Below, piece by piece: positions 17,823-26,477 of a stretch of 64,000 bases of DNA. How positions within the stretch are numbered: the stretch's first letter is position 1; every line of letters begins with the position of its first letter. The stretch is from NCBI RefSeq assembly GCF_004570385.1, contig NZ_SPQL01000001.1, positions 1 to 64,000 on the forward strand, in the 5' to 3' direction. The position numbers and the translations under genes are program-made. The notes below the pieces were generated by a model. The model ran no database searches. It saw only the letters and a program-made list of their open reading frames with translations, and was not told where the DNA came from. Source of the stretch: Blastococcus sp. CT_GayMR19. Lineage in GTDB: Bacteria; Actinomycetota; Actinomycetes; Mycobacteriales; Geodermatophilaceae.

Positions 17823-19040
17823 ATGACCGTGCCGGCCACGCCACTCGTCGATCCCGCTGTCCTGGCGGACCCGCACCCCGTTCTCGCCGAGCTGCGGGAG
17901 AGCGGCCCGGTGCACCGGATCGACGGGTCCGGGGGGCTGCCCGTCTGGATGGTGACCCGGTACGACGACGTCCTGGCGGCGCTGTCGGACCCGAGGCTGA
18001 GCAACGACCCGCACCACGCCAGGGCCCTGACCCAGGTGCTGCGCGGTGACTTCCTCAGTCGCAGCATGATCGGCACGGACCCGCCGGAGCACACCAGGCT
18101 GCGACGGCTCGTGTCGAAGGCCTTCACCGCCCGGCGCGTGGAGGGGCTGCGGCCGCGCGTGCAGGAGATCACCGACGCGCTCCTCGACCGCATCACGCCC
18201 CGGGGCAGCGCCGATCTGGTGGCCGAGTTCGGCCTTCCGCTGCCGATCACCGTGATCGGCGAGCTGCTCGGCGTCCCGGAGGCCGATCGGGACCGCTTCC
18301 GGGAGTGGACCGACGAGATGCTCGACCGGCCGTTCGACCCCGGAAGCGACCTGGCGCTCGTGGAAGCCGCTCGCGAGCGGATGCGCGGGTACCTCGCCGA
18401 TCTGGTCGCAGCCAAGCGGGCTCGTCCTGCGGACGACCTGCTCACCGACCTCGTCGAGGCGACCGACGAGGGCGAGCGGCTGGACGCGCAGGAGCTCCTG
18501 GCGATGACCTTCCTGCTGCTGATCGCCGGGTACGTGACCACGGTCAGCCTCATCGGCAACGGCACGCTCGCACTGCTGCGCCATCCCGACCAGCTGGACC
18601 GACTGCGTGCTGACCCGTCGCTGGTGCCGGCGGCCGTCGAGGAGCTGCTCCGCTTCGACGGCCCGGTCAACCCCGGGCTCACCCGCTTCGCGCTCGAGGA
18701 CCTGGAGATCGGCGGGGTGCGGATCCCGCGGGGGGACATGGTGCTTCTCTCCATCGCGGCCGCCGACCGGGATCCCCGGCGCTTCTCCGACCCCGACCGG
18801 CTCGACGTCGGCGCGCAGGCGCCGGGCCACCTGGCCTTCGGGCACGGCATGCACTACTGCCTGGGTGCGCCGCTGGCCCGGCTCGAGGGGCAGATCGCCT
18901 TCCCCGCGCTGCTGACCCGGTTGCCCGGCCTGGCCCTCGCCGCCCAGGAGGTCGAGCTGCGCTGGACCGGAGGCGGCGTGTTCCGGAGCCTGCGGGCGCT
19001 GCCGGTCACCTTCATCCCCACGCCGGCACGGGTGGACTGA
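17823..19040 (+). CDS. cytochrome P450
   Basis: 405 residues, soluble class I bacterial P450. The I-helix LLLIAGYVTTVSLIGNG near 232 has the A-G-x-x-T pattern; the K-helix ExxR is VEELLRF near 277; the heme loop FGHGMHYCLGAPLAR near 345 carries the thiolate Cys. ATG 17823 follows a GGAGAG site; a longer frame begins at 17784 but adds unmatched residues. No ferredoxin or reductase gene is adjacent, so partners are elsewhere. The substrate cannot be predicted; CYP107-like hydroxylases of this size act on polyketides, terpenes or fatty acids. Confidence 0.93.
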   Translation: MTVPATPLVDPAVLADPHPVLAELRESGPVHRIDGSGGLPVWMVTRYDDVLAALSDPRLSNDPHHARALTQVLRGDFLSRSMIGTDPPEHTRLRRLVSKAFTARRVEGLRPRVQEITDALLDRITPRGSADLVAEFGLPLPITVIGELLGVPEADRDRFREWTDEMLDRPFDPGSDLALVEAARERMRGYLADLVAAKRARPADDLLTDLVEATDEGERLDAQELLAMTFLLLIAGYVTTVSLIGNGTLALLRHPDQLDRLRADPSLVPAAVEELLRFDGPVNPGLTRFALEDLEIGGVRIPRGDMVLLSIAAADRDPRRFSDPDRLDVGAQAPGHLAFGHGMHYCLGAPLARLEGQIAFPALLTRLPGLALAAQEVELRWTGGGVFRSLRALPVTFIPTPARVD

Positions 19041-19056
19041 GCACCCGGGCGGCGCG

Positions 19057-19545
19057 TCAGCGGGGCCGCCGGGCCTCCATCGCCTTCCACCGCTCCAGGT
19101 TGTAGCGGGCGTCGACCAGGGCGTCGTGCGTGCCGGTGGGCTTCGGCGGCAGCTCGGGCTGCCCGAGGTCGTCCCAGCGCTGGCGCAGCTCCCGGGTGAA
19201 CCGCGGGATCGGCCGCGGCAGCGCCGGCATCGCTCCCCAGAGCTGGCACAGCGCCACGTGGTCGTAGGCGGCGAACCAGGCCCACAGCTCGATCTCCTCG
19301 CCGGGGCCGGTGAGGAAGGCGAGCAGGTCCTCGCGGATCCGCTCCCGGCTGCGCCATGCCTTGTCCGCCGGCGGCGGCAGCTGGTCGAGCACGTTGCGCC
19401 GGACCCACGGGATCGCCCTGTCCGGGTCGAACTGGGTGCTGACGGCGTAGAACTCGCGCCCGGTCTCGTCGACGACGCCGATCGAGACGAGGTCGATGGT
19501 GGTGCCGTCCTCGATGAACTCCGTGTCGTAGAAGAACCGCCGCAT
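19057..19545 (-). CDS. DEDD-type 3'-5' exoribonuclease (Rv2179c-like)
   Basis: 162 residues. RFFYDTEFIEDG at the N-terminus carries the first Asp and Glu, LWAWFAAYDHVALCQLWG near 92 the second Asp, and GTHDALVDARYNLERW near 142 the last His/Asp pair, so the metal-binding set is complete. M. tuberculosis Rv2179c, which also lies near aroG, is a founding member of this small RNase T-like group. It probably trims RNA 3' ends. Minus-strand TACCGT (19553-19558) lies 7 nt before ATG 19545, a leaderless arrangement. Confidence 0.88.
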   Translation of the reverse strand: MRRFFYDTEFIEDGTTIDLVSIGVVDETGREFYAVSTQFDPDRAIPWVRRNVLDQLPPPADKAWRSRERIREDLLAFLTGPGEEIELWAWFAAYDHVALCQLWGAMPALPRPIPRFTRELRQRWDDLGQPELPPKPTGTHDALVDARYNLERWKAMEARRPR

Positions 19546-19577
19546 TGGCACCACGGTATGCGGGCACTCCCCCTCGG

Positions 19578-19634
19578 CCCGACTCCGCGGTCGCTCCTCC
19601 TCGCTCGCTGCGATGCTCACTCCCTGTCGTCGGG
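19578..19634 (-). repeat. dispersed repeat family 1, copy C
   Basis: On the minus strand it runs CCCGAC ... GAGCATCGCAGCGAG ... GAGCGA ... GTCGGG. The ends form a 6-bp inverted repeat (19578-19583 and 19629-19634). Copy B has CCTGAC/GTCAGG at the same place, a compensatory change. The element fills the divergent space between the exoribonuclease and glycerol kinase promoters. Confidence 0.75.
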
Positions 19635-19648
19635 CTACGTTGCCCGTC

Positions 19649-21118
19649 ATGCCGGTGCTGGCGATCGACGCAGGAACGACCGGGGTGACCGCGCTCGTCG
19701 TGGGGGAGGACGGCGACGTCCTGGCTCGCGGCTACCGCGAATTCGCCCAGCTCTTCCCCCGGCCCGGCTGGGTGGAGCACGAGCCCGAGGACATCTGGAC
19801 GGCGACCGTCGCCGCCTGCCGCCAGGCCCTCGCCGGCAGCGATGCGCCGCCTACGTGCGTGGGGATCACCGACCAGCGCGAGACCGCCGTGGTCTGGGAC
19901 CGGCGCACGCTCCGCTCCCCCCGCCCGGCGATCGTCTGGCAGGACCGCCGCACCACCGGGATCTGCGACCGGCTGCGCGCCGACGAAGCACACGTCTCCC
20001 AGCTGACCGGCCTGCGGCTCGACCCGTACTTCACGGGCACCAAGTTCGCCTGGCTCGCCGAGCACGAGCCGCAGATGTGGTCGGGAGTCCGGGACGGCGG
20101 CCTCGCGCTGGGCACCGTCGACTCCTACGTGATCGCCCGGCTCACCGGCGGGGCCGCGCACGTCACCGATCCGAGCAACGCCAGCCGCACGCTGCTCTAC
20201 GACCTGGAGAAGGGCGCCTGGTCCGACGAGTTGTGCGACCTGTTCGACGTCCCCCGGTCGGCGCTGCCGGAGGTGCTGCCGAGCTCCGGCGTCGTCGGCA
20301 CGACCGATCCGGACGCGTTCCTCGGGCTGTCCCTGCCGATCGCCGGCATCGCGGGCGACCAGCAGGCGGCCCTGTTCGGGCAGGCCTGCTACTCCCCCGG
20401 CATGAGCAAGTGCACGTACGGCACGGGCTCGTTCGTGCTGACCAACACGGGGACGGCGCCGGTGCGGTCGGACGCCGGGCTGCTCACCACCGTCGCCTGG
20501 GACCTCGGCGACGGGCTGGTCTACGCGCTCGAGGGCGCGATCTTCGTGACGGGCGCCGCGGTGCAGTGGCTGCGGGACGGTCTCGGCCTGATCGACTCGG
20601 CGGCCGAGATCGAGGGGCTGGCGCGGACGGTGCCCGACTCCGGCGACGTCGTCTTCGTGCCGGCGCTGACCGGGCTCGGCGCCCCCGACTGGGACCCCTA
20701 CGCGCGCGGCGCGATCGTCGGGATCACCCGGGGCACCACCCGGGCCCACCTGGCGCGGGCCACGCTCGAGGCGATCGCGTTCGAGGTCCGGGACGTCGTC
20801 GACGTGATGGTGTCCGAGGCCGGACTGGAGGTGCCCGAGCTGTCGGCCGACGGCGGCGCGAGCGCCAACGACCTGCTGATGCAGCTGCAGGCCGACCAGC
20901 TCGGCGTGCCCGTGCGCCGTCCGGTGGTCACCGAGACGACGGCGCTCGGCGCGGCCTTCCTCGCCGGTCTCGGCACGGGCGTGTGGGGCTCGACGGACGA
21001 GCTGGCGCAGACCTGGGCGCTCGACCGCCGCTTCGAGCCCGAGCCGGGACTGCGGGACGACGGCCGGCACGCGCGGTGGCGCGACGCCGTCCGCCGCGCC
21101 GGAGGCTGGAGCGGCTAG
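19649..21118 (+). CDS. glpK: glycerol kinase (FGGY family)
   Basis: 489 residues, near the usual 500. It phosphorylates glycerol to glycerol 3-phosphate. VLAIDAGTTGVTALV is the N-terminal phosphate loop; GWVEHEPEDIW near 45, GITDQRETAVVWDRRT near 73, IVWQDRR near 96, GIAGDQQAALFGQ near 234, KCTYGTGSFVLTNTG near 258 and ADGGASANDLLMQ near 405 follow the glycerol kinase pattern. No glpF or glpD gene is adjacent. ATG 19649 has TACGTT (19636-19641) 7 nt upstream, so a leaderless transcript is likely, starting just beside repeat copy C. Confidence 0.92.
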   Translation: MPVLAIDAGTTGVTALVVGEDGDVLARGYREFAQLFPRPGWVEHEPEDIWTATVAACRQALAGSDAPPTCVGITDQRETAVVWDRRTLRSPRPAIVWQDRRTTGICDRLRADEAHVSQLTGLRLDPYFTGTKFAWLAEHEPQMWSGVRDGGLALGTVDSYVIARLTGGAAHVTDPSNASRTLLYDLEKGAWSDELCDLFDVPRSALPEVLPSSGVVGTTDPDAFLGLSLPIAGIAGDQQAALFGQACYSPGMSKCTYGTGSFVLTNTGTAPVRSDAGLLTTVAWDLGDGLVYALEGAIFVTGAAVQWLRDGLGLIDSAAEIEGLARTVPDSGDVVFVPALTGLGAPDWDPYARGAIVGITRGTTRAHLARATLEAIAFEVRDVVDVMVSEAGLEVPELSADGGASANDLLMQLQADQLGVPVRRPVVTETTALGAAFLAGLGTGVWGSTDELAQTWALDRRFEPEPGLRDDGRHARWRDAVRRAGGWSG

Positions 21119-21126
21119 GCGTGGTC

Positions 21127-21183
21127 GATCATCGGCGGGCTGCTACCCCGCACGGCGTGTCGCACGGCAGTGAGCCGATGATC
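21127..21183. repeat. inverted-repeat element, family 3, copy 1
   Basis: Perfect 10-bp terminal arms GATCATCGGC (21127-21136) and GCCGATGATC (21174-21183) enclose a 37-bp centre. It ends 2 bp before the GGAGG ribosome site of the DUF2199 gene. A related, longer element lies at 55526-55591. Confidence 0.75.
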
Positions 21184-21200
21184 ACGGAGGCTTCTCGATC

Positions 21201-21704
21201 ATGAGCACCGAAGGATTCACCTGCGCTTGTTGCACGCAGACCCACGACGGTCTGCCGCCTGCCATCGGCATCGACGCGCCGGATTACTGGGAGCCGGAGA
21301 TGTCGGGACGGCGGGGCTGTCGTCTCACCAGCGACTTCTGCGCCATCGACGGTCAGGACTTCTTCGTGCGGGCGGTTCTGCGGATCCCGGTCGTGGACGC
21401 CGATCAGGACTTCGAGTGGGGCGTCTGGGTGTCGCAGAGCAAGACCAATCACCGCCGCCTTCGCATGCCCTGGAACATCGTCCGGCAGCACCGGCTCGAG
21501 CCGACGTTCGGCTGGCTGTCCAACGAGCTGCCCGGTTATGCCGCCTCCACGGTGGAACTGAAAGCATTCCTGAATCACCAGCGTCCCGGCTGGCGCCCGC
21601 TGGTGGAACTGGAAGCCACGGACCACCCTCTCTCCGTCGAGCAGCGCGAGGGGATCACCGTTGCCCGCGTCCGCGAGTTGATCGCACCGTTCATGGGCGC
21701 CTGA
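21201..21704 (+). CDS. DUF2199 domain protein
   Basis: 167 residues covering the whole DUF2199 family pattern: FTCACCTQTHDGLPPAIG with paired cysteines at the N-terminus, ADQDFEWGVWVSQSKTNH near 72 and GWLSNELPGYAAS near 105, then RPLVELEATDHPLSVEQREGI near 135. The cysteine pair suggests a small metal site. The biochemical role of the family is not known. A GGAGG site precedes the ATG by 10 bp. A family 3 inverted repeat sits immediately upstream and a strong hairpin downstream. Confidence 0.88.
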   Translation: MSTEGFTCACCTQTHDGLPPAIGIDAPDYWEPEMSGRRGCRLTSDFCAIDGQDFFVRAVLRIPVVDADQDFEWGVWVSQSKTNHRRLRMPWNIVRQHRLEPTFGWLSNELPGYAASTVELKAFLNHQRPGWRPLVELEATDHPLSVEQREGITVARVRELIAPFMGA

Positions 21705-21709
21705 ACCCG

Positions 21710-21768
21710 CTGCCCCCCGCACTTCGGCCCCCTGCAGGGCCCCCCGAAGCTGTGAGCGGTCGGGGCAG
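21710..21768. terminator. bidirectional terminator-like hairpin
   Basis: Outer arms CTGCCCC (21710-21716) and GGGGCAG (21762-21768) enclose an inner stem CTTCGG/CCGAAG (21722-21727, 21744-21749) with a GC-rich core. It lies between convergent genes. No U-tract follows, as is common in actinobacteria. Confidence 0.6.
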
Positions 21769-21779
21769 GGGGTCCTTGC

Positions 21780-22145
21780 TCAGCGGTACTCGTTCTCCGT
21801 CAACGGGATGACCCAGGCGCGGCGTTCGGCGATCAGCCCGTCGCGCATCACGAAGACCTCCGCCATCGACAGGCGCGTCGTACCGCCGTCTGCGTCGAGC
21901 ACCGCACCGAGCAGCTCTGCCATGACGACGTCGTCCTGCTCGACCATGCGCACGACGTCGAGCCGCGGCGGGGCGACCCAGCCGGGGCCTTCGATCGCCT
22001 CGTCGTAGGCCTGCTTGCCGGTCAGGTGGAACGCCCCGAAGACGGTCCACTCGATGTCGTCGGTGAGGCAGGACAGGATCTGCGCGTGGTCGTTCGTCCG
22101 GAAGCCGTCGAGGTACCGCTCCACGGTGTCCGTGTTCGCTGACAT
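21780..22145 (-). CDS. SnoaL-like / NTF2-superfamily protein
   Basis: 121 residues. TVERYLDGFRTNDHAQILSCLTDDIEWTVFG is the typical start of a SnoaL-like alpha+beta barrel, followed by DGGTTRLSMAEVFVMRDGLI strands. Such proteins act as small cyclases, isomerases or carriers, or as non-catalytic binding domains; the substrate is unknown. ATG 22145 is chosen over longer frames because upstream sequence belongs to an inverted-repeat element. It is a single-gene unit. Confidence 0.82.
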   Translation of the reverse strand: MSANTDTVERYLDGFRTNDHAQILSCLTDDIEWTVFGAFHLTGKQAYDEAIEGPGWVAPPRLDVVRMVEQDDVVMAELLGAVLDADGGTTRLSMAEVFVMRDGLIAERRAWVIPLTENEYR

Positions 22146-22163
22146 GCGGGCCGAGGGTGCCCT

Positions 22164-22233
22164 GCATTGCGGGTGTTGTTCAAGGATTGGCGGCACTGCA
22201 GCACCAGCAATCTCGGAACAACACCCGCAATGC
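22164..22233. repeat. inverted-repeat element, family 2, copy 1
   Basis: Perfect 18-bp arms GCATTGCGGGTGTTGTTC (22164-22181) and its complement (22216-22233) flank a 34-bp centre that itself contains a partial inverted repeat around CTGCAG. It sits between two minus-strand genes. A second copy with 14-bp arms lies at 62800-62847. Confidence 0.85.
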
Positions 22234-22246
22234 GGCGGCGTGAAGG

Positions 22247-23167
22247 TCAGGTGGCGGGCGTGTCCTTCGGCTGCGCCCCGACCGAGTTGCGGCCGAACTC
22301 GCGGCCGTCCAGCGCCGCGATGTCGCGCTCGAGCTGCGGCACCCGCTTCGCCGAGACGGCGAGCACGACCTTCTCCCCCAGCACCCCGGTGACCAGCTGC
22401 CGCAGCGCCGAGACCACGGCGACCGAGCTCGGCACGAACACCCGCCGTCCCCGCGTCTCGAGGTTCTCGACCAGCGCCTCCGCGCAGACCTCGACCGACG
22501 TGAACGCGCCCAGCGGGCCGGGGAGCTGCGTGCGCGAGGCCTTGAAGGTGGGCAGCGCCTCCTCGGTGTCTCGGACCAGGTCGGTGTCGATCCAGGTCGG
22601 GTGGGCGCTGGCCACGGTGACGCCGCAGTGCGCGACCTCGAGCCGCAGCGCGTCGCCGAACCGCTCCAGGCCGGCCTTCGCCGCGCAGTAGGCGCTCATG
22701 CCGGGCAGGACGGTGAACGCGGCGGCCGAGCTGATCAGCAGGACGTGGCCCTTCCGCTCGGTGATCGCCGGTAGAGCCGCGTGGGCGGTGAGCATCGAGC
22801 CGATCAGGTTGACCTCGATCGTGCGGGCAAGGGAGTGGGCCGACGCGGTCGCCACCGTGGTGAGCGGGGCGATCCCGGCGTTGGCGACGACGATGTCGAG
22901 CCCGCCGAAGGTCTCAACGGCCCGCTGGACGGCGGTCTTCAGCGCCTCGGGGTCGGTCACGTCGGCCTCCACCCACAGGTGCTCGGGGCCGAGCTCGTCG
23001 GCGACCGACGCGAGCAGCCCCGGCTCCAGCCCGACCAGTGCGACCCGGGCGCCACGCTGGGCAGCCTTGCGGGCGAGCGCCGCGCCGATGCCGCGGGCGG
23101 CGCCGGTGATGAGGACCGACCGGCCGGCCAGGCACGCACGGGGCCGCTGCCTGCGGAAAGACGGCAC
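22247..23167 (-). CDS. short-chain dehydrogenase/reductase
   Basis: 306 residues. Classical SDR: LITGAARGIGAALARKAA nucleotide motif near 20, VANAGIAPLTT near 96, catalytic Ser in LLISSAAAF near 146 and YCAAK near 160. GTG 23167 follows a GAGGAGC site. The C-terminal extension of about 60 residues contains a hydrophobic stretch, as in SDRs that act on lipophilic substrates. It is divergent from the flavin monooxygenase, with paired operators between, and probably oxidises or reduces an alcohol or ketone in the same route. Confidence 0.9.
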   Translation of the reverse strand: MPSFRRQRPRACLAGRSVLITGAARGIGAALARKAAQRGARVALVGLEPGLLASVADELGPEHLWVEADVTDPEALKTAVQRAVETFGGLDIVVANAGIAPLTTVATASAHSLARTIEVNLIGSMLTAHAALPAITERKGHVLLISSAAAFTVLPGMSAYCAAKAGLERFGDALRLEVAHCGVTVASAHPTWIDTDLVRDTEEALPTFKASRTQLPGPLGAFTSVEVCAEALVENLETRGRRVFVPSSVAVVSALRQLVTGVLGEKVVLAVSAKRVPQLERDIAALDGREFGRNSVGAQPKDTPAT

Positions 23168-23212
23168 GACGTGCTCCTCGGGTCGGTGCTGCCGGTCGAC
23201 AGGTGGTCGAAG

Positions 23213-23260
23213 TTGAGCAGTGCTCAAGCCGGTTGTAGCTTGTTGAGCGTTGCTCAGCAA
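23213..23260. promoter_or_regulatory. shared divergent control region with two palindromic operators
   Basis: Operator 1, TTGAGCAGTGCTCAA (23213-23227), is a perfect palindrome; operator 2, TTGAGCGTTGCTCAG (23243-23257), is a near copy 30 bp away. Plus promoter: TTGAGC (23213-23218), 17 bp, TAGCTT (23236-23241). Minus promoter: TTGCTG (complement of 23255-23260), 17 bp, TACAAC (complement of 23232-23237). Each operator covers one promoter's -35 and about the start point of the other. The TetR gene 2.5 kb downstream is the likely ligand-controlled repressor (inference). Confidence 0.7.
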
Positions 23261-23286
23261 GCCGGAACAGGAACGGGAGCCGATCG

Positions 23287-24825
23287 GTGACCAGCACCCT
23301 CGAGGGCCAGTCCGCCCCCGCCGCGCCGCCCGTGCGCCCGGTCCGCGAGGTGCGGGTGGCGATCATCGGGTCCGGCTTCGCCGGTCTGGGCATGGCCATC
23401 GCCCTGCGGAGGCGCGGCGAGACGGACTTCGTCGTCCTCGAGCGGGCGCACGACGTGGGCGGCACCTGGCGGGACAACACCTATCCGGGCGCGGCCTGCG
23501 ATGTGCAGTCCAACCTCTACTCCTTCTCCTTCGCCCCCAACCCCGACTGGGGCCGCTCCTACTCCGAGCAGCCCGAGATCCAGGCCTACCTCCAGGACGT
23601 CACCGATCGGTTCGGCGTCCGCGACCACTGTTTGTTCGGCGCCGCCGTCTCCACTGCCCGCTGGGACGACGCCGCGCGGCGGTGGCTGGTCCGGACCTCG
23701 GCCGGGGAGTTCCGCGCCCAGGTGCTCGTCTCGGCCGCCGGCGCGCTGGCCGACCCGGCCCATCCGAACATCCCGGGGCTGGACACCTTCGCGGGCACGG
23801 TCATGCACTCCGCTCGCTGGAACGCCTCCCACGACCTCAGCGGCGAGCGCGTCGCCGTCATCGGCACGGGTGCCTCGGCGGTCCAGCTCGTGCCCGCGAT
23901 CCAGCCGATCGTCGACACCGTCACCGTCTACCAGCGCACCCCCGCCTGGGTCGTGCCGCGCACCGACCGCCCGGTCCCGCCCCTCGTGCGCCGGCTGTAC
24001 CGGTTCGTGCCGGGAATGCAGAAGGCCATCCGGGGCGCCCTCTACCTCCTGCGCGAGTTCCTCGTCATCGGCATGGCCAAGCGGCGCCGCTTCCTGACGC
24101 CGGTCGGCAGGCTCGCCCGCGCCCACCTGCACCGCCAGGTCCGCGACCCGAAGCTGCGCAGGGCCCTCACGCCGGACTACACGATCGGCTGCAAGCGCAT
24201 CCTGATCAGCAACGACTGGTTCCCGGCGATCTCCGCGCCCAACGCCGAGCTGGTCACGGCGGGCATCGCGGAGGTGCGCCCGGGCTCGATCGTGACCACG
24301 GACGGCGTGGAACGGCCCACCGACACGATCGTGCTGGCCACCGGCTTCCACGTGACCGACCTGCCGATCGCCGAGAAGATCTGCGGCCGCGACGGGCGCA
24401 CGCTGGCCGACGTCTGGTCCGCGGGAATGGTCAGCAACCGCAGCGCCACGGTGGCCGGCTTCCCGAACCTCTTCCTGCTGGTCGGCCCCAACGTCGGCGT
24501 CGGGCACACCTCGATGGTCTACATGATCGAGTCGCAGGTCGCCTACGTCGACGACGCGCTGCGCACCATGGATGCCGAGGGCCTCGAGGTGCTCGAGACC
24601 ACCCCCGAGGCCCAGGCTGCCTACCGCGACCTGATCGCGAAGAAGTCCGAGGGCACCGTGTGGCTGGCCGGCGGTTGCGCCAGCTGGTACCTCGACAAGC
24701 ACGGGCACAACACGACCCTGTGGCCCGACTTCACGTTCCGGTTCCGGAAGCTCACCAGGAAGCTCGACCGGGAGAACTACGTCGGCACCCCCGCCGGCTC
24801 GGCCGACGAGGAGGTGGCGGCGTGA
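23287..24825 (+). CDS. flavin-containing monooxygenase (Baeyer-Villiger-like)
   Basis: 512 residues. The FAD motif VAIIGSGFAGLGMAIALRRR is at about 24-43, GGTWRDNTYPGAACDV near 60, the type I Baeyer-Villiger fingerprint FAGTVMHSARWN at 168-179 (final residue N where P or D is usual), and the NADPH motif VIGTGASAVQLVP near 197. It would insert oxygen into a ketone or oxidise a heteroatom using NADPH and O2. The mix with an SDR and a hydrolase resembles mymA-type gene sets in mycobacteria. GTG 23287 follows GGGAG. Confidence 0.9.
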   Translation: MTSTLEGQSAPAAPPVRPVREVRVAIIGSGFAGLGMAIALRRRGETDFVVLERAHDVGGTWRDNTYPGAACDVQSNLYSFSFAPNPDWGRSYSEQPEIQAYLQDVTDRFGVRDHCLFGAAVSTARWDDAARRWLVRTSAGEFRAQVLVSAAGALADPAHPNIPGLDTFAGTVMHSARWNASHDLSGERVAVIGTGASAVQLVPAIQPIVDTVTVYQRTPAWVVPRTDRPVPPLVRRLYRFVPGMQKAIRGALYLLREFLVIGMAKRRRFLTPVGRLARAHLHRQVRDPKLRRALTPDYTIGCKRILISNDWFPAISAPNAELVTAGIAEVRPGSIVTTDGVERPTDTIVLATGFHVTDLPIAEKICGRDGRTLADVWSAGMVSNRSATVAGFPNLFLLVGPNVGVGHTSMVYMIESQVAYVDDALRTMDAEGLEVLETTPEAQAAYRDLIAKKSEGTVWLAGGCASWYLDKHGHNTTLWPDFTFRFRKLTRKLDRENYVGTPAGSADEEVAA

Positions 24826-25763
24826 CCGCGACGACGACCCCGACGGTCTGCCGCCGCGTCGCCGCCGTCCCCACCCCGGACGGCGCGACGCTGCACGCCA
24901 CGATCACCGGCCGGGACTACGCACCGGTGACCGTCGTGATGGCGCACGGATGGACCCTGGCCCAGGCGGCCTGGGACGACGTCGCCGAGCTACTGACCCC
25001 GCGCGTCGCGGCCGGCGACCTGCGGGTCGTCCGCTACGACCAGCGCGGGCACGGCCGGTCCACCTGGGGCGAGGCCGACATCTCCATCGACCGGCTGGGC
25101 GAGGACCTGGGCGTGCTGCTCGACCGGCTGGCCCCGTCCGGGCCGGTGGTGCTCGCCGGGCACTCGATGGGCGGCATGACGATCATGGCCCTGGCCGCCG
25201 CGCGGCCCGAGCTGTTCGGCGACCGCGTCCGCGGGGTCGCGCTGGTCTCGACCGCCGCCGGCGACCTGACCTCGGACCCGGGGAGCGCCCCCGGGCGGAT
25301 GGCGAGCGTGAGCCCCCGGGTCCTGAACGCGGCCCTGGCGGGCGCCCGCGTCGTCGAGACGCTGCGCCGGCTCCTGCCACCCGAGCACCCGCGGCACCAG
25401 AAGATGGTCCGCAGCCTGCTCTACGGCGCCGACGCCACCGACGACATGGTGCTGGCCGGCGCCGAGATCATGCACGCGTCGACGCTTCGGTCCTTCATCG
25501 CCTTCCTGCCGGCGCTGGAGTTCCACGACAAGCGCCAGGAGCTCGCCGCGCTCGCCCGCGTCCCGGTCGAGATCTTCGTCGGCGACAGCGACAACCTGAC
25601 CCCCCGGCGGCACAGCAACCACCTGGCCGAGGTGCTGCCGGAGGCAGCGCTGCACGTGGTGGAACGGACCGGGCACATGCTGACCCAGGAACGCCCTCGG
25701 TTGGTGACGGACGGGATCGAGCGGCTCGCCGCCGCCGCGCTCGCGGACCGGGCCGCCGCATGA
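24822..25763 (+). CDS. alpha/beta hydrolase
   Basis: 313 residues. The nucleophile elbow is GHSMGGM near 114, preceded by VMAHGWT and RYDQRGHGRS; the acid is probably Asp in VGDSDNLTPRR near 256 and the base His in GHMLTQE near 286. The GTG start overlaps the monooxygenase stop by 4 nt (GTGA), so translation is coupled. It could hydrolyse an ester made by the Baeyer-Villiger-like enzyme, which would make alcohol oxidation, oxygen insertion and ester cleavage one route (inference). Confidence 0.9.
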   Translation: MTATTTPTVCRRVAAVPTPDGATLHATITGRDYAPVTVVMAHGWTLAQAAWDDVAELLTPRVAAGDLRVVRYDQRGHGRSTWGEADISIDRLGEDLGVLLDRLAPSGPVVLAGHSMGGMTIMALAAARPELFGDRVRGVALVSTAAGDLTSDPGSAPGRMASVSPRVLNAALAGARVVETLRRLLPPEHPRHQKMVRSLLYGADATDDMVLAGAEIMHASTLRSFIAFLPALEFHDKRQELAALARVPVEIFVGDSDNLTPRRHSNHLAEVLPEAALHVVERTGHMLTQERPRLVTDGIERLAAAALADRAAA

Positions 25764-25785
25764 GTCGGCCGAGGGGCTTCCGGCG

Positions 25786-26412
25786 GTGACCGGCTCCCCC
25801 GCGTCTGAGCCGGCCCGCGTGCGGCGGACGGCCGGTGACCGGAGGGCCCAGCTCGTGCAGATCGGCCTCGAGCTGCTGCCCACCACGCCGGTGCAGGAGC
25901 TCACCATCGACGAGGTGGCCCGGCGGGCGGGCATCAGCCGCAGCCTGCTGTTCCACTACTTCGCCAGCAAGCGGGACTACTACACCGCCGTCACCCGCGC
26001 CGCCGCCGACCTGCTGTGGGAGCACCTCCTCCCCCGCCCCGGGACGCCGCCCGACGACCTGGTCGACGGCATGCTGGACCGTTACGTGAGCTGGGTGGAG
26101 ACCTACCAGGAGACGCACCTGGCGTTCGTCCGCGGCGCCGCGGGCGGCGACCCCTGGGTGGCCGAGGTGTACGAGGAGACCCGCGCCCGGCTGGTCGAGG
26201 TGGCGCTCGGCGCGCCCGACCTCCCCGACGACGCCCGCCGCCGGCAGCTGGTGCTGGCGTGGTTCGCCTTCACCGAGGACCTCATCGGTCAGTGGGTCCA
26301 GGAACCGACGATGACGCGGCCCGAGCTGCTCGCCCTGCTGCGCGACGTCCTCGATCACATCGTCGGCCTCCGGCCGACACCGCCACCAGGGGCCGTCCCC
26401 CCGCCGCATTGA
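25786..26412 (+). CDS. TetR-family transcriptional regulator
   Basis: 208 residues. The N-terminal helix-turn-helix ELTIDEVARRAGISRSLLFHYFASKRDYY lies at about 40-70; the rest is a helical ligand-binding domain. It is 22 bp after the hydrolase gene in the same direction, and the palindromes in the SDR/monooxygenase divergent region are of the size TetR dimers bind, so it probably represses its own operon and the SDR gene. The ligand is unknown. Confidence 0.88.
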   Translation: MTGSPASEPARVRRTAGDRRAQLVQIGLELLPTTPVQELTIDEVARRAGISRSLLFHYFASKRDYYTAVTRAAADLLWEHLLPRPGTPPDDLVDGMLDRYVSWVETYQETHLAFVRGAAGGDPWVAEVYEETRARLVEVALGAPDLPDDARRRQLVLAWFAFTEDLIGQWVQEPTMTRPELLALLRDVLDHIVGLRPTPPPGAVPPPH

Positions 26413-26477
26413 GCCGCCTCGTCCCGCCTGCGCGGACCCTCCGGGCCCACTCGGCGCGACACCGCCAGAGTTGCTGT

